The position numbers were made by a program, and so were the translations under genes. A stretch of DNA of 64,000 bases from NCBI RefSeq assembly GCF_036785885.1, contig NC_092317.1, positions 7,752,501 through 7,816,500 of the forward strand, in the 5' to 3' direction. A model generated the notes under the pieces. That model had not been told where the DNA came from. It saw only the letters and a program-made list of their open reading frames with translations, and did not search any database. Source of the stretch: Coffea arabica (taxonomy: Eukaryota > Streptophyta > Magnoliopsida > Gentianales > Rubiaceae). Position 1 is the first letter of the stretch, and the number at the start of each line of letters is the position of its first letter. Of the stretch, positions 45,801 through 57,005 are shown piece by piece.

Positions 45801-48800
45801 AATCAGTTTAGTATTGAAGTTTTTGATGGGGACTTGATCATTACAAAAAAAAAAAAGATTCAGCACCTTGCAGAGGATTAGTTTGCCTCAATAGGTTATA
45901 CACATGAAGCTAGGAGCTTCCTGGTGGTTTTTCTGTTCCTCTTACCAGTATACTGCTCTTCCTTTTTTCTGTGCCCCACCTACTGGTCCTGCAAGAACTG
46001 CTATAATTGATAGACATAAAATTTGGCATTAGTTTGCTTCCTAGCTTCTATTGTTTCTTGGCGAGGCCTCTGGCATTCTACCAAATATCACAATACCTTC
46101 ATTCAGAATTTTCAAGTTCCTTTCTCAAGGAATTGTTTTCTCAGTGTGCATCAGTTGTATAACGTATAGTTGTTTGGTTCTACCTAAGGCAGACATGCTT
46201 GAGAGTAGGACTGTTAGCCTAAATTTGGTACTCTCTGTGTTTCCACGCTTTTTTGACTTATATGCCTTCTATGCTTTTTCATGTAATAGATGAAGTTCAT
46301 AAATGGAAACCAATTCAGTGCTCAAGAACTACAAGATATCAAACTTCTGATTCAAAGTAACGTATACAGATACTTGAGTGTCTTGCTTGAGGGGCGAGAA
46401 CACTTTGAAGATGAGGCCCTTTTGGCAGAAAAGGCTCAGGGTTTGACTGCTGAAGAGTCCCTCCATTCCAGTGCTGGTATGTCTTTTTCTTTTTCAGGGT
46501 TCTTTAAAAATATAAGCATCACATGTTTGAAGATGCACATTCACTTTGCTGAATGCCTAGTGGACTCTTTTTCCACTGATGGTGGCCTTGATGTTTCATC
46601 TTGTCAAGCTATAACCATCATGAATGTTAAAAAGGTCCAGACATCCATCCATGAGGTTCACAGCTTTGGCACTATCCTTAACCTAAGATAGCTTTTTTTT
46701 TTTTTTGACTCAACTTGAACTGATCTTCTAGTTGTCTAACAAAGTTAGATCTTTCTAGGTGGTATTTCGCCTGATAGACAAAGAAAGTCTGTGTATTCAA
46801 TCGAAAAAAGGTTGAGGAATTTTTCTGACTGGTTGTTGGACACCGTGGCTAGAGGAGATTTGGATACTTTCTTCCCTGCAGCAGCACGTGAGTATGCTCC
46901 TATTGCAGATGAAGTTTGGAAGGATCCTGCCATTCAGGAAACTTACAAACGAAGGGTGGAACTTCACTGTCTCCCAGATGTTGCAAAATATTTCTTAGAT
47001 CGGGTATGATAAATTCTTTGGTCTCTTTGTGACATGATCTTTGAGTAAATCTGTGACATCAAACCGTGACTCCAACTTTTAAAAATTTATTTTTTCTTTT
47101 TCTTGATTTACATGTTGGTAGCATGCACATTTTAGTTGTAGGAATTAGGGACTTTTATTATACCAGCTTAAACACTAATACTAATCTTTTTCTGGTTCTG
47201 TAAAATTTATTGGTTCACTTGACTGCTAATATCTCTTTTTTCCAATTTTTTGCATTAAGTTGCATGAAATTCCCCAGTTCACCTGTGTCAGAACTTCTTG
47301 TACTTTTTTAAATTGCTTTGTTATAGACTTTACCGTTCCCTTGGTAGAGGTTACCAGAATCATGGTGCTTCAAGCATGCGATAATTCATTTGCTCATATT
47401 AATTTTGATATCCTTTTCTTATTATATACCAGTGATCTTCAAATGAAGAAATCAACTCGTTATATGTTCTTAGGCTACTTTCATTAACTGAAGGAGTGCT
47501 CAATTGGCCATCAATCTGAAGCAATTTCCTTGGTAGAAATTTACTACCTATTGATTTATTTATCAATAGTATGTTTAGCAATATTTTCTTAACCTGATAT
47601 TAAATGAAGTTACAATTGGCACATTTTTCCTCAATTGATTCCCTGATATTGTGCTGCTTAAAAGCAAATCAAATTGTAACATTCCTTGCATTGGTTACTG
47701 ACACTGAAATCAGTGAGATGGTCACGGTAGATAATGAGGTTTGAATGGTGAATAAAAACAAAATTTTGGACAGCGACTGGATGTTCGGTTGGCTTAAGCA
47801 AGAGGGAAGTAAAACCTTCTTTTCCAATGTTTAGGTACTGCTTTTGTAATGCTCGGCAAAAGCAATTTCTTGAGCAATGCTTTTGTAATGCTTGGCAGAA
47901 GCAATTTCTCTAATAAATAGATACGGAAGTCTGACTTGTCTTAAGGAAGAGTTTGAGCATTAAGTAGTTCCAGCAAAATAGTCTGAACCATGTGAGTTCC
48001 CTATCTTAAATGATTTTAAACAAGAAGGAAGCAGAGAACATATATGTGAGTTCCCTATCAAGACTTTCTGTCATCCCATCTGACTAATTCAGAGTACATT
48101 CAAAGTTATTACATGACCTGGATTGGATCTCGTGATAACCAAGAGCTCCAGTCCAAATTGGTCTGTACTTTTTAATATGAAAATTAACTACTCTGTATCT
48201 CAAAACTTACTGGTCTATGACATTTGACAGGCCATTGAGATATCAAGTAATGAATATGAACCTTCAGAAGAAGATATTTTGAATGCTGAAGGAGTCATTC
48301 CAAACAATGGTCTTGCCCTGTTTGAATTCTCATCAGATGATCACAGTACCATGTCGGAAACAGGCAATGACAACTCTGAAGTACACCCTCCATCATCCAA
48401 GTAATCCCCTCGAGAAGTTCTTTTATATGGTAACAAAATTCTTTTTGACATTACTGCTTCTTCTGAGATAATCTCTCTTGTTTTCTTTTACAAATTTATT
48501 CAGGTATCAACTGATCCGTATCAGTTCCAAGGGATTGCTTGACAGCAGCAAATGGCTTGAAATGTTTGAAGGTTTTAGAGCCCTAGTCTACTGTGTTTCC
48601 TTGAGTGATTATGACCAGATGGTGGCTCATGATACTTGTCCTTTCTCCAATAAATTGTTGGCAAGTAGATATTTGTTCGAGAGTTTAGCGAGACATCCTT
48701 CCTTTGAGGACATCCCTTTTGTGCTTCTCCTAAACAAGTATGATGCCTTCGAGGAGAAAATCAACCTGGTTCCGTTATCAGTTTGTGAGTGGTTCTCTGA

Positions 48801-49083
48801 CTTCAGCCCTTCGAAACCTCATCACAACAGTCAATCCCTGGCACATCAAGCTTATTACTACATTGCTGTCAAATTCAAGTTGCTCTATACTTCAATCACC
48901 CGAAAGAAGCTGTTTGTCAGGCAGACCAATGGTCGTGATAGTGAATCAGTTCATGATGCTTTCAAGTACATAAGAGAAATCATCAAGTGGGATGAGGAGG
49001 CTAGAAATGTTTATGGGATTTACGAGAACGATTCATTTTATAGTCCAGAAAGGAGTTCATCTCCTAATATTAGGGGAGGCTGA
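42890..49083 (+). CDS. XLG3: Extra-large guanine nucleotide-binding protein, XLG3 type
   Basis: Plant-specific G-alpha-like protein working with G-beta-gamma in defence, root and hormone signalling. Exons: 42890-43804, 43893-44030, 44837-44941, 45056-45241, 46290-46476, 46759-47003, 48231-48400, 48504-49083; phases close, 841 aa. The N-terminal family motif is [34 protein letters not shown] Cys-rich region spans residues 168-215 (CSRCG … [12 protein letters not shown] … CVGCIG). The G-alpha-like half has a degenerate P-loop [13 protein letters not shown] (436-448) without the usual lysine, a replaced switch region ([17 protein letters not shown]), and an intact NKYD (726-729). [21 protein letters not shown] is closest to XLG3 as I recall it. 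Intron 4 carries a 184-bp tandem duplication. It is convergent with the BAP31-like gene. Confidence 0.94.
45266..45632. repeat. 184-bp tandem duplication in XLG3 intron 4
   Basis: Units 45266-45449 and 45450-45632 match over almost their whole length (for example ATCACAGAAGTTAATGATT and CTAGTCAAAGGCATAATG in both) with scattered differences. Each contains an acceptor-like TTACTTGTTTTAG, but no coding continuation follows it. Confidence 0.9.
47839..47916. repeat. 39-bp tandem repeat with internal inverted repeat, XLG3 intron 6
   Basis: Two units of 39 bp start TGCTTTTGTAATGCT and continue GGCAAAAGCAATTTC or GGCAGAAGCAATTTC. Each contains GCTTTTG and CAAAAGC-type inverted halves that could fold into small hairpins. 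Confidence 0.8.
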
Positions 49084-49969
49084 GACTTTAAAACTGTACA
49101 GAAATGTCTGGCTCAGCCCTTGAGAATTCAAGGAGACCAGTTGACGAGTTCATCATATTGTTCAAAAGAAGAACGTTCGTGCCCCAACCTTTATTAGTTG
49201 ACAAGTTCATATTGTTCGGGAGTTTTACTGCATTCCCCCATCATTCATGAAGAATAAAAGCCCGGATTCAGAGTTCCCTAAATTTTAATATAAAGTCGTT
49301 GAATAAATAAATCATTCTGGCCCAGGAAGACACAGAATCGAGAAAAAAGATGCAATGAAACAAGTTTCCGTAGTGGGTCAGGTGTTAAAAAAACCTCCCA
49401 ATGAACTGTAAATGAAAGCTTTCAAGCGAATTAGGAAACGATAGACAAACGCTTCCATTGCAAGCATTCCCGGGTAGCGGATGCTAAAGAAGTGAAGGCA
49501 CTGAAAAAGAAAAGAAACTGGCTAACGTACAGTAGAAATTTATTTGTCAATGTTTTACTGTTATGATGACCCGTGCATAATTTGGTTGGTAGACTAGTTC
49601 TATTTGCCAGCATTTTGCATACCAAGTTTGCCAGTAGATCTTTTATTTTCTGCATCATGCTTCCTTCGTTAATCCAGAAACAGGAGAAAGCATCAAGATG
49701 GCATTATCGCCAAGACACAGTGAATTGACAACGAACAGTACACAACTGACTCTGGTGCTCTAGTCACCAGTGATGTCGAGTTTCGGACCTCAATGCCCGA
49801 TAAAAGGGAGATTTAGCACAAAAATTTCAATACAAGAAACCTACTGAATACCACTGCAATAATAGTAGTATAGCATGGGAATTTCTTAATTGTAAATCTG
49901 TAGCTCCACAGAGCTGGAAGAAGCCTGAAATGTTCCCATCTAAGCTGAAGTAGAGCGTGGCATGATAAG
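49084..49969. other. Convergent 3' flanks of XLG3 and BAP31-like gene
   Basis: About 890 bp containing the 3' UTRs of two convergent genes. No additional coding or repeat structure recognised. Confidence 0.55.
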
Positions 49970-52141
49970 CTATTCATCTTTGTACCTCCTCTCTACCTCC
50001 TCCATGCTCTGGATGTCCTTGTAATACCTGCAAATGCGGTAGATAAACCTGCACAAATACCAGGAAGAAAAGGGAATGACTTCACCGCTGATGAGAAACA
50101 GAGAAGGACACAACAAAAACATGAAGCAAGGTTCAGGGGGTGCTGTATGCACCAATACAGGAGGACAGCTGCAGCACACAGAATCACATTCCTTTGAGCC
50201 TTGTAGATCTGCAGACACCAAACAATCCAAATTAGAGATCCAAAAGAAACTGGCTTCTTCTGGGGAAAGTGTAAGCATACATGGAGCTTCTTTGAGCGGT
50301 AATGCACACTCATACAAAAGCACACGGAGACACACACACACACAGAGCGTGTGTTATAGTAGGTTATGTTCACCAAACAGCTAAAACATAGGCCAATTAC
50401 ACTACCAAGAGCAATTGAAGTAATCTAAGTGGATCAAAAACAATCCAAGGAAACTCTAGCTAACCAAAAGCATTTCAACGTGAAGGTACTGGAGTTTATT
50501 GCCATAAGAAAATAATGGCAGGTCCAGATCTTAGAACATTATGGACCAAGATGTGCAGAAGTTTGGGTGCCAGGGAACAACGTAGGAGACCTAAAGAAAA
50601 CTGGGAGGTGGTTTACATGGGATCAAATCCTCATTTGTCATCAAACACTAGCACAAATTAGTGTTACCGGAAAGACAACAAATTCATATAACTTTCAGGC
50701 ACCCTTAATAGGTAGTTTTTGCATATTCATCAGAAGACAATTCACTTAAACTTATGATGTTCTAGTCCATCAGTGCTATCTGAAATACTATCAAAGCTTG
50801 ATTAGTGCCAATGTAGAAACAAATGGTGTGACAGCCATTGGAATACAGACTAGGACACCAATCCATCGGGAACAAGAGAAAATTAATGACATGTGAGGGA
50901 CAAGACAACCTGAACCCTGCCTAAAACTCATTTAAACAGTCAATAATTCTTAAAGACATTTCATATTTACATATAAATAAAAAATTTTGAATAAATGTAT
51001 AACTTGGTGGATCACATCATGACCAGTACAGAGCAGAGGTAGTATGAACCACAACGAAAAGCTGCTCTTTGAATCCTGGCGAATGTACTTTACCCCTTCT
51101 TTGTCTTGAATTACTCAATTCTATTTTCAATGCAGCTTTAAGTGAAACAGCCTTAAGAAATGAAAAGTGAAGAATCAAGATTTTTCTCAGCCTACAGCAA
51201 CATCACTGTTAGTCCACTTCATTGCATGACATACCTCATGCTCTCCTATACCACCGCAATGAATCTTAAATGCTTCATTCTCTTTCAACACTTACTAATC
51301 TTATATATACAAAAAAAATAGCCCAGTTCCACATTATGACATTTACATGCTTTAGAGAATCTACATAATCCGATTACCAGATAACAGAAACCCAATTTGC
51401 AGAAAGAACTACATCTATCGCTCCTCCTAACACTCTACCACTCAATTCCAAAATTCAAGTCAGTCGTCCAGCAAATGAGGCTCCCACAGAGAACTCCTAC
51501 AACCAAATGTCCCAAAAAGCTGATCAAATGATATACAACAAACAAACTGCAACCAATAAAATTAAAAGAAACCTAAAATTTCCCATCCAGTACAAACCCA
51601 TTTGGTCAATAAATTCTCACATTCCAAGCAATCACATCCAATCTAGCAAACCAAGTATAACAGCCCACAAATGGTGCAAGTAAAACAAACACTCATATCC
51701 AATCTAGTCTTCAAAGTAAATTCATAAAAAAAAAAAAAACATTGTTACCGATTTTTCATAGCGATCCCTCTCAGAAGCAGTGCAGATCTCTCCAGTACAC
51801 ATCAATCTGTGCTCTTGCTTCCAGTATATATCTATCAACATTTTCAAAATAAAATTGAAAAATAAATAACCCGAAATATATAAACTCAGTGGAAGCAAAT
51901 AAAAACTAAAAGCGAGTACGAAATTATAAGCAAATAAAACTGCTAAACAAATGAAAACAAAGCCCTCACCCATGAGCTGGAAAACGGAGAAGGGGACGAT
52001 GAAGAGTGAAGGTTGAAGAACAAGGGAAACAAGGGATACCATCTTTGATTTTATGACCTTCGGCGTCGGTACAGTTAAAAGGATCGCCGTCGCCGCCTCC
52101 GCCGCGACAACGTACGTCAGTATAATCCATTGCAGAGCCAT
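49970..52141 (-). CDS. BAP31-like ER membrane protein (B-cell receptor-associated 31-like)
   Basis: Short plant member of the BAP31 family, an ER multi-pass protein thought to assist membrane-protein sorting and quality control. Exons in transcript order: 52141-51970, 51831-51749, 50208-50153, 50048-49970; phases close, 129 aa. Three hydrophobic segments are visible: ILTYVVAAEAATAILLTV, MVSLVSLVLQPSLFIVPFSVF and NVILCAAAVLLYWFIYRI. Between them lies the conserved DIYWKQEHRLMCTGEICTASERDRYEKS. It ends soon after the third segment (KDIQSMEEVERRYKDE), lacking the long coiled-coil tail of animal BAP31. This is the normal form of the short plant subfamily as I recall it. Start at 52141 is the only in-frame ATG ahead of the first segment. 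Confidence 0.92.
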
Positions 52142-52716
52142 TTTCGACTTCGATTTTTTCTTTTTCTTTTATTTGGTCTGTTTTGGGTTTTTGGGATTTG
52201 CTTCGCTTGCTTAATAGCCAAGTGTAGAAGAAGGTTCTTTAGACTTTGCAAGATTAGAATCATAAAAAAAGCCAAAATAATAATAATGGGAAAATAAAAA
52301 TAATAAATGATAAAGAGATGAAGGATAGTATGGGCTTTATTGCCTAAAGGGAGTGGGGATCGAGCTTAGTTCAAATAGAGCTTGTCCATTGAGCTTGTTG
52401 GGCCTAGGGACTCAGTTCTTGCTCCACACAAGAAGCAACCTTCAAAAGATTGCTAGTACTTGGGCTCGTAATTGGGTGTGGAATAGTCACTGACAAGCCA
52501 CCCGGCCCAGTTATTTCTTATTTATTTTTTTGCCATTAATCATACCGTGTTGTAAAAGATTATTGGACAATTAGTATCACTAATTTTCATAGTCAACGTT
52601 ATGAGAGAATATATTATTAGAATTCAATTGTGGATGTCATATGAATAATTGTAGGACCAAATTATACATTGAACTTGAAACTTAACCTCTCTCCATGAAA
52701 AATCGGAATCTTGTGT

Positions 52717-52866
52717 GTTTGGATAGGAGATTATTTGGAATAAATTTTAAAAAAATTATTGTAGTACTTTTTGCTGTAACGCATGTGAAACAAAAATGTA
52801 AGTGAAAAATATGTTTATGATGCAAGAAGGCAGATTTAGTGAACAGTAGTCCCTATTGTTTCCAAA
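52717..52866 (+). mobile_element. MITE (GTTTGGA family), diverged
   Basis: The left end GTTTGGATAGGAGATTATTTGG and core ATTGTAGTACTTTTTGCTG, AACGCATGTGAAAC match the family seen at 16289. The right end is weakly preserved (TTTCCAAATTG). Old copy. Confidence 0.6.
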
Positions 52867-53596
52867 TTGAAAACGATCACTACAATATCACCCCCAAAAA
52901 AAAGAAAAAAAAGCCTTGCCTCTATTTCTTTTAATCCAATTGAAGCCTTCACTATCGGCACATTACGTCCCTAGCAGGCTGCAGGTAGCCTCCTAAGTAG
53001 TAACTATTGCTTTTGTCTTTTGTAAATATTGCTCTTGATGGCAATAAACGTATGCCATCCTACGAAAAAGATGATAAAAATCTTTTACAAGAAACTAATA
53101 CGTTTTAATTTTTAATTTTTTTTTTCAGAATTTCACTCCATGCAAAATGAAGACAAGTACCAACTGCGCATTGTCAACGAAGAACAAACGAGTTTATCCT
53201 AAGAAGTCAAAAGTGTTACTTCTCACATCATTCAATGGGCAAGCAGTTTTCTTGGTAAGCACTTGTATATGATTAAGTCTTTGCAAACTTTAAAATTATA
53301 GACCAAGTCATGGATGATAAAATGTTTCTGGATTCTTTAACCTTCTTGATTCGTTTGCCGCTTTGCCAGGTACCCAACAAAAGTCTGAGACAGAGCAGCG
53401 GTCGAGGGGAAGAAGGATATTTGACTTCTGTTGATGCTTCTGTTTTTATGACCAAATCATACTCCAGTATTAATTTTTGACTACCATGTGTAACTACTTT
53501 TGCGGATGTTTTTGATGTGGACGGGAAATTTTCTTCTTACGCTATCTTACTGGAGACGATACTTGATAAAAATAAAAAATAAAAAATTCCCGTCAG

Positions 53597-53815
53597 TATA
53601 AATTGGCTCGATTAATAAAAACGAATTATTTTTTTCACAAAAAATTGTATGTTCGAATCTCACTACTGCTGTGTGTGAGGATTGTGTCAGTGGATAATTT
53701 GAAAGTACCACTTTAGGCGACTTGGCAATTGCCTTGGCTATGGTTTCACGGTGGTAACCGAAGTCCAGTCCAACTTTTTTTTCTATCCAAAAAAGGCCCA
53801 AAAAAAAAAAAATTC
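53597..53815 (+). mobile_element. tRNA-derived SINE-like element
   Basis: TTGGCTCGATTAATAA (box A-like) and GTATGTTCGAATCTC (box B-like) about 50 bp apart start a roughly 220-bp element that ends in an A-run at 53800-53812. Its body differs from the elements at 32700 and 55863, so it would be a separate subfamily. Confidence 0.55.
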
Positions 53816-54089
53816 TCAAGCAATGATGGTTTATTAATGGGAGCTCATTAATTCGATTTGTTCCTTATGACTCATTAAATAATCCTTATCAAGATGAACA
53901 AAGTCAGCCTAAAGCCAGCTCAATCCACTGATACACATTAAGCTCCTGCAAACAGCCGCGTTGAAACTGGGGGATTGACTCGGCCAAACCTCAAAAGTCA
54001 AACATCCAACTTGGCCGTACTCACTATACTTACCTTAATTGCTCCAACCTGAACAATAACTCTCCCTTCCTATATTTCAGACGACCAAA

Positions 54090-55361
54090 ATGGGGAGGAT
54101 AGACAATGCCCCATCTCCCAAAATGAAGCATTTCAGCCATCCTCACGAGCTAGAGCTATGGAGCAGCACTACTTCTTTCCAATCTCATCAGCAAACCCTA
54201 ATGCCAACAGACTCAACAACAACGACGACAATTCTTCGTTGTTCAGCTTGCCAACTTCCATCAACCGAAAACATGTACATCTGTCGCCCCTGCAACTTTT
54301 CTCTCCATGTAAGCTGTGCCCAATTTCCTCGAGTCTTCAACCACCCCGCCCACAAGAACCACGTCCTCACCCTCCTCCCTGTCGCTGCATATGCGGGGGG
54401 CATATTCAACTGCGATGCGTGTAACCGACGAGGCAATGGGTTCAGCTACCATTGTGGTAGCTGTGAATATGATCTTCATGTTTTGTGTGCTTCTAAGCCA
54501 TTAAGGTTCACTCACCCGTCCCATTTTTGCCAGCTTGAGCTCACTTTTACAAACCCTTATGGTAATGCCAAAGGGTTCTCTTGCGATGTTTGCCACAAGT
54601 TTGGATCAAAACAATGGCTTTATAGATGCAGTGCATGTGAGTTTGATGTCCATTTGGATTGCACCACCGTCCCGACCCCGACGACGACCGCGCCGACACA
54701 AGTAAGTACCCCAGGGTCGTCGTTCGGGACGGTGGTTCAATTTCAAGGTCAGGGCATGACACCAACACCTACACCTGCTGGTGCACCCGTAAGTGCACCG
54801 GCATCCGCGATGGCGAGTCATTTTCTACAGCATCAAGGACCGTTTCCTACTCGGTATATTCATAACCAAGTCGGCTTAGGTCAATCGGCCCAACCAGCCC
54901 ATCAACAGTCCATGCATAGCGCAAGAATGGTTGCAGATAACAGTACCCACAGACCACAGATGGGGCCGACAGATATGGCCTTGATGGGGGTGGGCCCGAT
55001 TTTGAGTGGGCCAACGATAGCGGGGCCTGATATTTCAATGCCCAGTGCAAGTACGGGGCAATTGGGGAACTACTGGCCAATGGAGCAGGTAATGCATGGG
55101 CCACCAGTTGTGAGGCCTAATGTTTTGATGCATAGTGCAAGTGCGGGGCAATTGGGCTATGTTTCGCCGGTGGGGCACACGACGAGTGGCCTGATGAATT
55201 CTGCGATGCAAGGATTTGTCGAAGGTGGAGGACAACAGGTGGGGCAAAATTTGGTGCAAGGTGTGATTGGCGGTGGCGGCAGCGGCGGTGGTGGTTGGGG
55301 AGGGGATGGAACTTCTATCCCTGGGAGCCTGTTTGAAGACTCATTGTATACACAAAATTAG
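54090..55361 (+). CDS. DC1 domain cysteine/histidine-rich protein
   Basis: Intronless 423-residue protein with three DC1 (divergent C1) zinc-binding domains. These plant-specific modules are linked to stress, hormone or diacylglycerol-type signalling, mostly without known ligand. Domain 1 covers about residues 14-81 (HPHELEL … CSACQ … CRPCNFSLHVSC). Domain 2 covers about 82-138 (HPAHKNHVLTLL … CDACNRRG … CEYDLHVLC). Domain 3 covers about 141-192 (HPSHFCQLEL … CDVCHKFG … CSACEFDVHLDC). The C-terminal half is low-complexity, rich in Pro, Gln, Met and Gly. It contains two related repeats (ISMPSASTGQLGNYWP, VLMHSASAGQLGYVSP) and a Gly-rich tail. The start is at 54090; Met12 is possible, since it directly precedes the first domain. 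Confidence 0.92.
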   Translation: MGRIDNAPSPKMKHFSHPHELELWSSTTSFQSHQQTLMPTDSTTTTTILRCSACQLPSTENMYICRPCNFSLHVSCAQFPRVFNHPAHKNHVLTLLPVAAYAGGIFNCDACNRRGNGFSYHCGSCEYDLHVLCASKPLRFTHPSHFCQLELTFTNPYGNAKGFSCDVCHKFGSKQWLYRCSACEFDVHLDCTTVPTPTTTAPTQVSTPGSSFGTVVQFQGQGMTPTPTPAGAPVSAPASAMASHFLQHQGPFPTRYIHNQVGLGQSAQPAHQQSMHSARMVADNSTHRPQMGPTDMALMGVGPILSGPTIAGPDISMPSASTGQLGNYWPMEQVMHGPPVVRPNVLMHSASAGQLGYVSPVGHTTSGLMNSAMQGFVEGGGQQVGQNLVQGVIGGGGSGGGGWGGDGTSIPGSLFEDSLYTQN

Positions 55362-55862
55362 GAACTTATTTTTGGAAAAGTAAAGAAGAATTTTAGCCTA
55401 GAAATTGACATGCTTACCATGCGAAAACTGATACTACTACATATATGGTTCGAATTGTTTAAAAAGTTTTTTTTTTTTTTGTTTTTTGTTTTCTGAAAGA
55501 AAAGTAGTTCGCCATTTAGTATGAAAATAAATGTTCCAAGAGCCCAAGTAAGGAATAAATTAAAGTACAAGGATAAACATTTAATAGACAGATATTTGAT
55601 AGGACACCTATTAATGTTACAAGGAAAAACAAATGATGTGATAGATACAACCATATATTGTTGGAGCAATTATCTTTTTGGCAACTTGAAAATAACCAAA
55701 CTATTCTTATCAATGAAGTATGAAATACAAAATTCAATACATGCTAGTCAAGTACTACTAAATATTGAAGTATGAAATTAAACGAAAATGTGCCTGTATG
55801 TATATGATACAAGTTGAAAGCAGCAGGGCTACAACAATAATAGACATACAAGATTGGGATGT

Positions 55863-56050
55863 AGCCCCTCAGGCCAAAGCTGGTGGTAGTAGCCTAGTTA
55901 GGTGAGTACCACGCAAAGGTTCGAATCCTGGGTGCAACGGTCGGTGATGTTGGGCAGCCTCTCCCGACCCGCAGAGGAATAGTTGGATCATACGGTAATC
56001 AGTACATGGACACCAGATACCTCTGTGTTGACAAAAAAAAAAAAAAAAAA
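55863..56050 (+). mobile_element. tRNA-derived SINE with intact target-site duplication
   Basis: The 10-bp sequence ATTGGGATGT occurs at 55853-55862 and again at 56051-56060, immediately after the A-tail. Box A-like GGTAGTAGCCTAGTTAGG and box B AGGTTCGAATCC are present, followed by a unique body and 17-20 A residues. The perfect duplication and long tail indicate a fairly recent insertion. Confidence 0.9.
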
Positions 56051-56337
56051 ATTGGGATGTGCTAAGCCTATACCCCTACACTCTAAATCCATACTGCTAA
56101 TGCATTAATGACTTGTATTACGAGTAATAGTAACTCGTACTATTAGCATTAAAAGTATTATTAAAAGTTATATCAAGTGTAGAATTAGGTTTTAGTGGTA
56201 TGGATTTAGTATCATCGACAGAGATTTTACACCTTTAAATCTTAAAGGCATATAGTTAAAAGGGTGGTGCCATCTTTATTTCAATTGCAACCCCTCAATT
56301 TTTTGACAACTACAAAATAACCGAACAAAATTTTTGT

Positions 56338-56471
56338 GTTTGGATTGCATTTTTCGTCATTTTTCATGGAAAAATTACTGTAGCGATTTGATATATGTGA
56401 GGAAAAAAGGTGATAGGGAAATGTGATCACGGAAAACGATAATATTTTCCGACGGAAACAAACAATCCAAG
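56338..56471 (+). mobile_element. MITE (GTTTGGA family), well preserved
   Basis: 134 bp from GTTTGGATTGCATTTTTCG to AACAATCCAAG, with inverted ends and the core ATTACTGTAGCGATTTGAT, ATATGTGAGG. No coding capacity. Confidence 0.75.
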
Positions 56472-57005
56472 CATGGCCTAAAGTTTTCCAATATTACTTC
56501 ACTTTTGCAAACCCCCCCCCCCCCCCCAACCCAACCCAAAAAACACAAAAGTGTTAAAACATATTTCACAAAGCTATTATTATACTACTTCTACTAAATT
56601 TTGTTTTCTTAATATTAAACTTTATTTGTGTGTCCAGCCACAAAATTGCAAGTGAACCAAATATTCTAGTGAAAATTTGACCATGTACTTCCTCTGCGAA
56701 TCTTATATATAGAGGAATCTATATCTTGTAACCTTAAGCATACTTTTGAGCGCTTTGCAATTTTATTCTATTACTTGACGTGATAACTACTACACATCAT
56801 AAATCACAAGCTGTATCAATTTGTTATTTTTATAATTTTTGTAACATGGAAGAAACTGGTGCGCGTCTAGTAAAGTTGTGAGAAATACTTAGTTGTCACA
56901 AAAGTCCACAAACCATGTATTGTAATTTGTAAGTTGAAACTAAAATTATTGCATCCCCCGAACAAAGGTCTTGGTTCTACTACTGCATAGTTTATGTACG
57001 TTTAT

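Larger units (their letters stand above)
52142..54089. other. Divergent spacer between BAP31-like and DC1 genes
   Basis: It contains the BAP31-like promoter (first few hundred bp on the - strand), a MITE at 52717-52866, a SINE-like element at 53597-53815, and the DC1 gene promoter from about 53820. A stretch near 53495-53530 reading FADVFDVDGK faintly recalls SPH sequence but is too short to call. Confidence 0.5.
55362..57005. other. Convergent spacer between DC1 gene and K+ channel gene
   Basis: It holds the DC1 3' flank, a young SINE (55863-56050), a MITE (56338-56471), a poly(C) run at about 56513-56527, and AT-rich sequence leading to the 3' UTR of the minus-strand channel gene. No gene seen. 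Confidence 0.55.

Noticed and set aside
53490-53535. SPH-like fragment (FADVFDVDGK)
   Set aside because: Only about ten residues resemble the SPH core and there are no flanking cysteine motifs; chance is likely.
54547-55259. Several open frames on the minus strand
   Set aside because: All are antisense shadows of the intronless DC1 gene.
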